Below, piece by piece: positions 4,747-10,134 of a DNA stretch of 10,134 bases. The position numbers and the translations under genes are program-made. Location of the stretch: positions 1 to 10,134 of the forward strand of contig DKCG01000038.1 in the NCBI GenBank assembly GCA_002449145.1, given 5' to 3'. Position 1 is the first letter of the stretch. Every line of letters starts with the position of its first letter. The notes below the pieces were generated by a model. That model was not told where the DNA came from. It did not search any database and saw nothing but the letters and a program-made list of their open reading frames with translations. Source of the stretch: Christensenella sp. UBA6880. GTDB lineage: Bacteria; Bacillota; Clostridia; Christensenellales; CAG-917.

Positions 4747-5343
4747 TCACTCGGTTTTGTCCTCGAAGTCTTTGAGGATTCCGTTTATGCCGTTGAACGA
4801 GAGGGTGGCGACCATTTTTGCCAAATCGTCGATTGAACGCTCTCTTGACGAGTTGAACCAGTGCTGAAACACGGTGAACATACCCGATACAACGTAGTCA
4901 AGCACGATGTCGAGGGTGGATTCGTCGAGGACGGTGTATTGCGAGATGACTTCTTTGACTCGCGCTTTGAGGGTTTTGAACAGTTTGGACACCAGGTTAG
5001 AGTTGCTTTCGATTGATATAAGATGTTGATAAAAATCGAGGTCGCTGTTGATGATTCTCGTGAGTTCCGCAAACATCTGATAGGGGTTGTGAAGCAACTC
5101 GTTTACGTTGTGTTCGCGCACGACCTGCTCGAAACTTTCGATGATTTTGTTCTCGATTTCGTCGGTGAGGTCGTAGATGCCGCCGTAGTAGTTGTAAAAC
5201 GTTTTGCGGTTGATGTCGGCTTTGTCGGCAATATCTTTGATGGTGATGTCGTTGATATTCTTTTGCGAGAGCAGTTCGGCAAAGGCGCGGTAGATTGCTT
5301 TTTTGGTTTTTGCGATACGTCTATCTGTTTTTTTCTGTTCCAT
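4747..5343 (-). CDS. TetR/AcrR-family transcriptional regulator
   Basis: The 198-aa protein has the classic TetR N-terminal DNA-binding domain. After a basic leader (MEQKKTDRRIAKTKKAI) helix 1 runs to about residue 25, and the helix-turn-helix is ITIKDIADKADINRKTFYNYYGGIYDL (about 33-59). The C-terminal part (60-198) is all-helical and would form the ligand-binding and dimer domain. It resembles Firmicute TetR proteins of the DhaS-like C-terminal class, but no ligand can be predicted. It diverges from the glycosyltransferase gene with about 210 bp between them, so it may control that gene and itself. No ribosome binding site precedes the ATG. A possible -10 TATAAA (5355-5360) lies only 11 nt upstream, so the mRNA could be nearly leaderless. 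Confidence 0.9.
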   Translation of the reverse strand: MEQKKTDRRIAKTKKAIYRAFAELLSQKNINDITIKDIADKADINRKTFYNYYGGIYDLTDEIENKIIESFEQVVREHNVNELLHNPYQMFAELTRIINSDLDFYQHLISIESNSNLVSKLFKTLKARVKEVISQYTVLDESTLDIVLDYVVSGMFTVFQHWFNSSRERSIDDLAKMVATLSFNGINGILKDFEDKTE

Positions 5344-5450
5344 AGTCGATGCCGTTTATATTTTGTGGCAAAACAAGCAACTCAATCCGAAACATAGCGA
5401 GTAAGTATGTTTGTGGAAAAGAGTGTTGACGAAGATGTCACAAAAATTTC

Positions 5451-5478
5451 TTGTGTTTTTTCTTATTTGTGTTATAAT
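5451..5478 (+). promoter_or_regulatory. Promoter of the glycosyltransferase gene
   Basis: A consensus -10 TATAAT (5473-5478) lies 16 bp after a weaker -35 TTGTGT (5451-5456). The -10 is embedded in GTGT-TATAAT-ACAC (5469-5482), a short palindrome that could be a regulator site. TGAC ... GTCA (around 5428-5441) is a second small inverted repeat upstream. Assigning either to the divergent TetR protein is inference. Confidence 0.6.
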
Positions 5479-5556
5479 ACACATATGGGGCGCAAGTCAA
5501 GTTTTTTTAAATAATATGCCTTAAAACGAAAAGATAAATTGCAAAGAGAGGATAAA

Positions 5557-6843
5557 ATGAAAGTCGCAATAGTTATAGACATATTTCACGACAAGGGCAA
5601 CGGCACGTCGATGTCGGCGAGGCATCTCGTGGAAAATCTTGTGGAAAGAGGCGTCGAAGTCAAGGTTTTGTGCGACAACGCAGGGCAAAATACCGAAACT
5701 ATGCAGGGCGTAGAGTTCGTCACGTTCCCGATACAGCAAGTGCCGATATATCAAAAGGTTATCGAACAGCAACACGCTTGGCTCGCTTCGCCAAACGACG
5801 CAAGGATAAGAGAGGCGCTCAAAGACGTGGATTTGGTGCATATTTATATGCCGTTCGCGCTCGGCACGCATTGCGCGCGCATAGCGCACGATATGGGTAT
5901 ACCCGTGCTCGGTTGCTATCACGTTTCGGCGGAAAACATCACTTTCAACGCCAAGATGAAGTACGTTCCCGGGGCGACGGGCGCAATGTACGAACTTCTC
6001 AAAGTCTACCACTACAAACCCGAATGGATAAACAACATACATTGTCCGTCACGGTGCATAGCCTCGACGCTTATGGGGCATTTGTACAATCAGAATTTGC
6101 ATGTCATATCCAACGGCTACGACCCTGCGTTCAAGCCTATCGAGGACGTGAAAATCCCCGAAGGTTGCGAGGATAGAATCATCGTCACGAGCGTTGGCAG
6201 ACTCACAGAAGAAAAGAGGCAAGACATCATCATAAAAGCGATTGCAAAGAGCAAATACCGCAATAGAATCACGCTTTTCCTCGCCGGCAAAGGACCGAAA
6301 CAGGAAGAATACGAGCAACTTGCCAAAGATTTGCACGTCGATTTGCGCATAGTGTTCCTCTCGCAACCCGAACTTGTCAACTTGCTCAACGCGTCCTATC
6401 TTTTCGTGCAGGCGAGCGACGTCGAAACCGAGTCCATATCCTGCCTCGAAGCCATTGCGTGCGGCACCGTTCCCGTGATTTCCAATGCGAGAATGTGTGC
6501 GACCAAACAGTTTGCGCTCACGCCGCAATCCACGTTCAGAAAGGGCAGTTATCTCTCGCTTGCGGCAATGCTCGACTTTTGGATTTCAAACAAGAAAGCG
6601 CACGACGATATGAAACCGAAGTACACCGAGTTTGCGCAAAAATTCAGCCTTGACAAGTGCATCGGATATATGCTCGAACTCTACAATTTCTTGCTCACCG
6701 ACGACAAGAGCAAGTACATCGTGAAAGACTACAACAATCCAATGGTTTTCCAACTCGACCGCGACTCGTTGGGACTCATTTCGCCCAAGCACAACCAGTT
6801 TTATAAACTGGAACGTCAAAGAAGATATATGGAAAAGAATTAG
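5557..6843 (+). CDS. GT4-family (GT-B fold) glycosyltransferase
   Basis: The 428-aa protein transfers a sugar from a nucleotide-sugar donor and acts in the cytosol, possibly at the membrane face. The N-terminal Rossmann half starts MKVAIVIDIFHDKGNGTS, with the acceptor-side GNG loop at 14-16. The C-terminal half opens with a VGRLTEEKRQD donor-site loop (213-223), AGKGP (243-247), and the EX7E motif typical of retaining GT4 enzymes (Glu290 ... Glu298, in ETESISCLEAIACG). Length and motifs resemble diacylglycerol glucosyltransferases and other lipid- or capsule-directed enzymes, but the acceptor cannot be fixed. The ATG at 5557 is chosen because AGAGAGGA sits just upstream; an in-frame TTG at 5539 lacks support. 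The C-terminus is basic (YKLERQRRYMEK), which could help membrane binding. The gene stands alone, divergent from tetR, and is followed by the hairpin array rather than a classic terminator. Confidence 0.9.
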   Translation: MKVAIVIDIFHDKGNGTSMSARHLVENLVERGVEVKVLCDNAGQNTETMQGVEFVTFPIQQVPIYQKVIEQQHAWLASPNDARIREALKDVDLVHIYMPFALGTHCARIAHDMGIPVLGCYHVSAENITFNAKMKYVPGATGAMYELLKVYHYKPEWINNIHCPSRCIASTLMGHLYNQNLHVISNGYDPAFKPIEDVKIPEGCEDRIIVTSVGRLTEEKRQDIIIKAIAKSKYRNRITLFLAGKGPKQEEYEQLAKDLHVDLRIVFLSQPELVNLLNASYLFVQASDVETESISCLEAIACGTVPVISNARMCATKQFALTPQSTFRKGSYLSLAAMLDFWISNKKAHDDMKPKYTEFAQKFSLDKCIGYMLELYNFLLTDDKSKYIVKDYNNPMVFQLDRDSLGLISPKHNQFYKLERQRRYMEKN

Positions 6844-6858
6844 TCTTTGCAGATGAAT

Positions 6859-7054
6859 TGCACTTTGTGCAGTGATATTGTGTCTTCGACACAGTGATAT
6901 TGTCTTGCGACAGTGATATTTTTGGCTTGCGCCAAAAGTGATATTGCACACTCTGTGTGCAGTTGCGGTATAACAATGATATCGCCTGCGGCGATGATAT
7001 CACTTCGTGTTGATATCGCGCAATTTTGCACGATGATATCCAAACTTCGTTTGG
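6859..7054. repeat. Array of nine unique hairpins joined by a conserved TGATAT linker
   Basis: Nine consecutive short palindromes, each with different stem sequence, are separated by a constant linker. The linker is AGTGATATT at 6871, 6893, 6912 and 6937, then (A/T)TGATATC at 6976, 6994, 7010 and 7033. Examples of stems are GTGTC-TTC-GACAC, TTTGGC-TTGC-GCCAAA, GCACAC-TCT-GTGTGC and CCAAAC-TTC-GTTTGG; hairpin 8 is imperfect. Loops are nearly always 3-4 nt of TTC or TTGC type. The array starts 16 bp after the glycosyltransferase stop. Frames across it give only repetitive nonsense peptides. Confidence 0.85.
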
Positions 7055-7088
7055 GTTGCGGAATATTCGAAAGCGATTTTTTTCCGCA

Positions 7089-7120
7089 ATTATTAATTAT
7101 TCATTATTAATTATTAATTA
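7089..7120. repeat. AT-only tandem stretch
   Basis: Iterations of TTAATTATTAATTATT, with one C, fill about 30 bp immediately before the first poly-A/terminator copy. It could be a curved or easily melted segment. No function is assigned. Confidence 0.5.
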
Positions 7121-7143
7121 AAAAAACGTGCCGTCAGGCACGT
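7120..7143 (-). terminator. Minus-strand terminator, copy 1
   Basis: Stem ACGTGCC (7126-7132) / GGCACGT (7137-7143) with loop GTCA is followed on the minus strand by seven U residues and AT-rich sequence. It would stop leftward transcription from the peptidase gene. It belongs to a 33-bp repeat (7120-7152) that recurs at 7245-7277. Confidence 0.85.
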
Positions 7144-7146
7144 CAC

Positions 7147-7389
7147 CAAGCAATGCTCTTGACAACACGCAGAATTTGCGATTTGCGCAAGTGAAATTGC
7201 ACACTGTGTGTGCAGTTGCGGAAGATTTGAATATTCCATATAATAAAAAAACGTGCCGTTAGGCACGTCACCAAGCAGATAATTTGGCGAAACTGCGGTT
7301 TGAGTTTTTATCCGTGTTTGAATTGATAGCGCAAATTCTCTGCGCGGTAGAGAAAATAAAATCAAGCAATGCTCTTGACAACACGCAGA
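7147..7389 (+). repeat. 27-bp exact direct repeat pair
   Basis: A 27-bp word starting CAAGCAATGCTCTTGAC and ending ACGCAGA occurs exactly at 7147-7173 and 7363-7389. In the second position it forms the left arm of a long palindrome; in the first the right arm is absent. Confidence 0.85.
7245..7268 (-). terminator. Minus-strand terminator, copy 2
   Basis: The same stem ACGTGCC / GGCACGT (7251-7257, 7262-7268) as copy 1, with loop GTTA and the same run of seven U residues on the minus strand. One base differs between the two 33-bp copies. Both read in the direction of the peptidase gene. Confidence 0.85.
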
Positions 7390-7428
7390 TTCTGCGTGTT
7401 GTCATTGCATTAGCGACGATTTTATTTT
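7353..7428. repeat. 76-nt palindrome overlapping the peptidase stop codon
   Basis: Outer arms AAAATAAAATC (7353-7363) and GATTTTATTTT (7418-7428) are perfect 11-bp complements. GCAAT / ATTGC forms a middle stem, and GACAACACGCAG (7377-7388) pairs perfectly with CTGCGTGTTGTC (7392-7403) around a 3-nt loop. The right outer arm contains the stop codon (7422-7424) and last codons of the peptidase gene. The inner stem is strong but is followed by mixed sequence, so terminator function alone does not explain it. Confidence 0.85.
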
Positions 7429-8834
7429 AGTTTGCCTAATCCAATCGAATAGCCTTGCGCTTTGCCGAGTTCCTTTGCGCTCTTTTTGTCGAGAAGTTCC
7501 ACGCAACGAATAAACGTGCAGATTTGCTCGCAAGCGAGGTCGGAATTGTATTTATCCATATGGTGATTGTCCGCAATCGAGCAGAGATAGTCGGGTGCGG
7601 TGACGAGTGCTATTTCGGGAATATGCTTGTTGAAAAGGGGTTGACCCTCGCCGAAGTGAAGCATATTGTGACCGCGAAGGGTCATCGTGCGCACGACGTC
7701 GCGCTCTTTTATCGCCTCGTAGTAGATGTCGTCAACGGTTTTGTTGCCTGTGTACACGATTTCCACGTCAACGGGATTCGTTTGCGTATACACGCCGTCA
7801 ACATCTTTCCATTCGGTGCAACCGAGATGTTCGACCGAGCAGCCCGCAACCGCTTTCAAGCCGCCTTTTTTGCCTTTCCAAACTTGCTTGTTGTCGGCAA
7901 GGAATTTTGAAGTCGCTTGGTCCGTACCCGTGCGGAAGGACGGCAAACGGAAGTGTCCCGTGACGAATGCGAAAACGAGATTCCTGTCGGTGGGGTGCTT
8001 TGTGAAGTATTCCATCATACGCAAAAGACCGATTGCGCCGTTTTCCTCGCAGAAATTGCAACCGTCGGTGTGCGTGTTGATAATAATTGCTTCGTCGGTT
8101 TCCTTTTTGCCTTTGATAACGGTGTAGAAGGATTGAGTTTTTGCGTTTTCGAGCGTGCCTTCGAGGGTGAGCGTCGCGCTTTTTTTGGCTTTTGCGGCTT
8201 CGAGAACGGCTTTTCCGTCCGTTTGGTTGACCCACACCATAGGAACTTTGAGGTAGTGAAGAATGAAGTTGAGCACTTGCCCTTCGACCATTTGGTCGGA
8301 CATATCTTCCCAAATGCAAATCATACCTTTCATACCCGAAAGTTGCGCCGCCCAGAACGTGAGCAGGGTTTTGACGAAAGACGTGCTTACGGGGCCTCTG
8401 TAACTCTTTTCTATTTCGAGGTCGCTCGGCAAGGATTTGCGTTTGTCGAACGCGATTTTACTGCTGATTTTCGAGAGATTTTTGATGCGGCAGACGGCGA
8501 TTTTGCCTCTTGCTCTTTGGAATCCGAGCGGGTGATTTCCGACGACCACGAGTTTGCCGCTCACGCCTTTTTCACTCGTAAGACCGCTGTAGGGGAAGGG
8601 CGATGAAACGTGAACGGGTTTTCCGTCAACCACGAGCGAGCAATTCGTTGCTTCCCAGCGTTTGAAGGTGTAAGGGGTGACTACGGTTTTTAGCCCCATA
8701 TCCGCGATTTGCGCCTTAATCCATTCGCAAAACTCGTTTTGCGCGTCCGTACCCGTGAGGCGAATCCCAAACGAGTTCATAGTGTTCATATCTTCGTCCA
8801 CTTTTTTAGGGTCGAAATATTTTGTTACGTCCAT
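7422..8834 (-). CDS. M28-like zinc peptidase homologue with altered active site
   Basis: The 470-aa protein has the M28 aminopeptidase plan. An N-terminal cap carries a PA-like insertion (about 85-235, with SGKLVVVG and ARGKIAVCR), and the metallopeptidase core starts near 236. Metal-binding HTD (255-257) follows the strand AIIINT, and EENGA (263-267) occupies the place of the usual D-N-x-S-G bridging-ligand motif. The expected catalytic Glu-Glu segment after the next strand is replaced by TGHF (292-295), and VEHLG (334-338) and NHHMDKYNSD (423-432) occupy the later metal-site positions. It may therefore be an unusual subfamily or a non-peptidase relative. No signal peptide is seen, so it is cytosolic. 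The ATG at 8834 follows AAGGAG (8841-8846); a longer frame to 8900 is upstream of that site. It is a single-gene unit with its own promoter. Confidence 0.8.
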   Translation of the reverse strand: MDVTKYFDPKKVDEDMNTMNSFGIRLTGTDAQNEFCEWIKAQIADMGLKTVVTPYTFKRWEATNCSLVVDGKPVHVSSPFPYSGLTSEKGVSGKLVVVGNHPLGFQRARGKIAVCRIKNLSKISSKIAFDKRKSLPSDLEIEKSYRGPVSTSFVKTLLTFWAAQLSGMKGMICIWEDMSDQMVEGQVLNFILHYLKVPMVWVNQTDGKAVLEAAKAKKSATLTLEGTLENAKTQSFYTVIKGKKETDEAIIINTHTDGCNFCEENGAIGLLRMMEYFTKHPTDRNLVFAFVTGHFRLPSFRTGTDQATSKFLADNKQVWKGKKGGLKAVAGCSVEHLGCTEWKDVDGVYTQTNPVDVEIVYTGNKTVDDIYYEAIKERDVVRTMTLRGHNMLHFGEGQPLFNKHIPEIALVTAPDYLCSIADNHHMDKYNSDLACEQICTFIRCVELLDKKSAKELGKAQGYSIGLGKLK

Positions 8835-8888
8835 AATTTTCTCCTTCCGTCTTCGATTGCCGATAATTCGTAAAAAAATATCAATATA

Positions 8889-8916
8889 ATTGTAACACAT
8901 TTGTAGGATATGTCAA
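8889..8916 (-). promoter_or_regulatory. Promoter of the M28-like gene
   Basis: On the minus strand, -35 TTGACA (8911-8916) and -10 TACAAT (8889-8894) are separated by 16 bp, giving a leader of about 50 nt with an AAGGAG ribosome binding site. Confidence 0.75.
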
Positions 8917-8975
8917 CGAGCAATCACTTTTAACCGATGTCCCAAGCAGGCTGAATTCTGATTTGCTATATAAAA

Positions 8976-8998
8976 AACGAGTCGCAAAGCAACTCGTT
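8976..8998 (-). terminator. Terminator of the six-helix membrane protein gene
   Basis: On the minus strand, AACGAGTTGC pairs with GCGACTCGTT (one G-U pair) around a TTT loop and runs into TTTTTTATAT. It ends the transcript of the membrane protein gene whose stop lies 31 bp upstream, and separates it from the peptidase promoter. Confidence 0.85.
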
Positions 8999-9028
8999 CG
9001 GCGTGTAATTTTTTTCTATATTTGCATG

Positions 9029-9736
9029 TTAGGCGGTTTCGCTTACGGCTATGCGGTTGTTTGGCATAAGGCGCATAAGGAAGTACTGAATCGTCAGCGT
9101 AAATCCAAGCGAGCAAAAGACGTGTATTTGCGCAATGGACGACACGGGGTAGGGGCGTTCGATAATGCCTTTGAGGTTGGCGTCCTTTATCATAAACAGC
9201 GACGATATGAGGACGTACGCGAGCATACCCACCGAAATCATACCTTGTTTGGGGTTTCTGTACAGCGTTGTGAGGAAAAACAACGTTTCCGTGACGAAAA
9301 ACATTATGAATCCCACCATAGCGACCGTGTTGTGAATTTGGCGCAAGCGGTCGTATTTTTCGGCAAGTTCGCCCTCGACTTCGAGCCATGGTACGCTGAT
9401 ACCCGCCGTGAGAATCGCCGCGCTTATGAAACTCAATCCCAAAAACAGAATACGCAATTGCTTCGAGTATTGACCTGCGTCGAGGCACATTTTCATTGCG
9501 AGAATAAAGCCCGCGAGGAACAGAAAACCGTAAAAGAGAATGATTGGCATATGGTCCTCTCTGTACGCGACGTACGAGAGCGATTTGAATATCGGGCGTT
9601 GTCCGCCGAGTGTGCAGCAAACCGCCGAAATCATCGGAAAAATCACGCACCAAAACGCAATCAGCACGAGTTCCATCACTCTCGAATGGTTCTTTAAGTA
9701 TTTAGGAAGGGAAGTATTGTCGTTAAAAACTTTCAT
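9029..9736 (-). CDS. Six-helix integral membrane protein, DUF998-like
   Basis: The 235-aa protein has six predicted membrane spans (about residues 21-43, 64-84, 94-114, 136-158, 165-184 and 200-222), short loops and no large soluble domain. The 115-135 loop is acidic then basic (PWLEVEGELAEKYDRLRQIHN), and His135 at the start of helix 4 and His205 at the start of helix 6 lie at the membrane edge. The architecture, and the 'IHN' before a helix of paired Phe residues, recall DUF998 and related small membrane proteins of unknown role. This is a tentative resemblance, not a recognised match. GGGGTG at a 7-8 nt distance supports the ATG at 9736. It forms a single-gene transcript ending at 8976-8998. 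Function unknown. Confidence 0.75.
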   Translation of the reverse strand: MKVFNDNTSLPKYLKNHSRVMELVLIAFWCVIFPMISAVCCTLGGQRPIFKSLSYVAYREDHMPIILFYGFLFLAGFILAMKMCLDAGQYSKQLRILFLGLSFISAAILTAGISVPWLEVEGELAEKYDRLRQIHNTVAMVGFIMFFVTETLFFLTTLYRNPKQGMISVGMLAYVLISSLFMIKDANLKGIIERPYPVSSIAQIHVFCSLGFTLTIQYFLMRLMPNNRIAVSETA

Positions 9737-9827
9737 AGCAAATCACCCCATTCATGCTAAATATACATTTTACCTATATCATATCGACAACCAAAATTCA
9801 ACGATAATGCACAATTTTTTCAACATT

Positions 9828-9849
9828 AAAACGCCGATTCGGGCGTTTT
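9828..9849. terminator. Hairpin terminator, possibly bidirectional
   Basis: AAAACGCC (9828-9835) pairs with GGCGTTTT (9842-9849) around GATTCG, and a T-run continues on the plus strand. No gene within the window ends here on the plus strand. On the minus strand it could stop a gene located beyond the right edge. Confidence 0.65.
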
Positions 9850-9873
9850 TGATAATTTTCGCAAAAAATTCAG

Positions 9874-10130
9874 TCGTTTCGTGAGACTTGTAGCGAGTGA
9901 AACGAGCGTAATAGCGAAGCGAGGTGAGTGTACTCACCAAAGCGTAGCGTCTACGCAAACAAAATGTGCTATCGCACCTGTGAAATCCACAGACACCGTG
10001 TGTTTTTTTGTTTGCTATGTCCACTGCGCACGATTTCCGCAAATACTACGCGCTTGCGTCTCTCTTTGTTTGTGGTCAGTCGGACGGAGTCCGAGTTGCG
10101 CATAAATGCGCCGTGCGACTATGTCGCACG
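9874..10130. repeat. Run of short hairpins in a gene-free region
   Basis: Successive palindromes fill this stretch: TCGTTTC ... GAAACGA (9874-9905), GGTGAGT / ACTCACC (9923-9938), GCGTAG / CTACGC (9942-9956), GTGC / GCAC (9966-9977), CTGTG / CACAG (9978-9992), CGGAC / GTCCG (10081-10093), GCGCAT / ATGCGC (10098-10111) and CGTGCGAC / GTCGCACG (10112-10130). Loops are 2-5 nt apart from the first. I see no gene between the membrane protein start and the window end: frames here lack ribosome binding sites and run through the hairpins. Confidence 0.7.
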
Positions 10131-10134
10131 CAAG

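Larger units (their letters stand above)
6943..7221 (+). repeat. 26-bp direct repeat pair
   Basis: A 26-bp word beginning ATTGCACAC and ending AGTTGCGG occurs at 6943-6968 and 7196-7221 with a single C/G difference. It includes one hairpin of the array (GCACAC / GTGTGC) and shows that a unit of the array has been copied about 250 bp downstream. Confidence 0.8.

Noticed and set aside
6840..7043. Minus-strand small protein across the hairpin array
   Set aside because: The peptide only reflects the TGATAT repeats, there is no ribosome binding site, and the frame is broken by repeat architecture.
6859..7054. CRISPR array
   Set aside because: Linkers are only 8-9 bp, spacing is irregular, each 'spacer' is itself a palindrome, and no cas gene is present.
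8963..9697. Long plus-strand frame opposite the six-helix membrane protein
   Set aside because: The product is highly charged nonsense-like sequence. The minus strand has a better start, ribosome binding site, hydrophobic periodicity and terminator.

Overview
The window looks like a chromosomal segment of an anaerobic, Clostridia-type member of the Bacillota, probably an uncultured lineage. The basis is strong AGGAGG-type ribosome binding sites, a single-chain (alpha2-type) glycyl-tRNA synthetase, TspO-, TetR- and GT4-family genes of Firmicute character, compact sigma-A promoters and many hairpin terminators. No genus can be named from the sequence alone. Coding density is moderate, and several intergenic stretches are packed with palindromes.

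Layout, left to right. (1) 61-475: a CopZ-like heavy-metal-associated protein with its own promoter and an inverted-repeat operator. (2) 502-1560: an AT-rich accessory cassette. An XRE repressor gene (minus) diverges from three small unknown ORFs (plus) of 55, 123 and 52 aa. The shared control region holds two 18-bp operators, one filling the spacer of a consensus promoter. (3) 1651-3188: glyS (minus) with its own promoter and no T-box. (4) 3190-4262: a repeat-rich spacer, a tiny Cys/Gly-rich membrane-like protein (minus), and a divergent TspO-like protein (plus). (5) 4263-4685: tRNA-Arg(ACG) (minus). Its 3' end lies inside a 71-nt palindrome with the terminator, and a decayed copy of that palindrome sits 164 bp away. 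(6) 4747-6843: a TetR regulator divergent from a GT4 glycosyltransferase. (7) 6844-7428: about 580 bp of non-coding repeats. These comprise an array of short unique hairpins joined by a constant TGATAT linker, two near-identical terminators, and a long palindrome overlapping the 3' end of the next gene. (8) 7422-8834: an M28-like metallopeptidase homologue with unusual active-site residues. (9) 9029-9736: a six-helix membrane protein. (10) 9740-10134: no gene; a terminator-like hairpin followed by another run of short hairpins.

Most genes appear to be single transcription units with their own promoter and terminator, so the window does not form one pathway. The likely regulated units are the HMA gene (metal-type operator), the XRE cassette (autoregulated switch) and possibly the tetR/glycosyltransferase pair. 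The parts most worth a second look are the non-coding structures and the small unknown proteins: the hairpin-linker array, the palindromes that copy gene ends in inverted orientation, the Cys-rich duplicated mini-protein, and the repressor-controlled small-ORF cassette.
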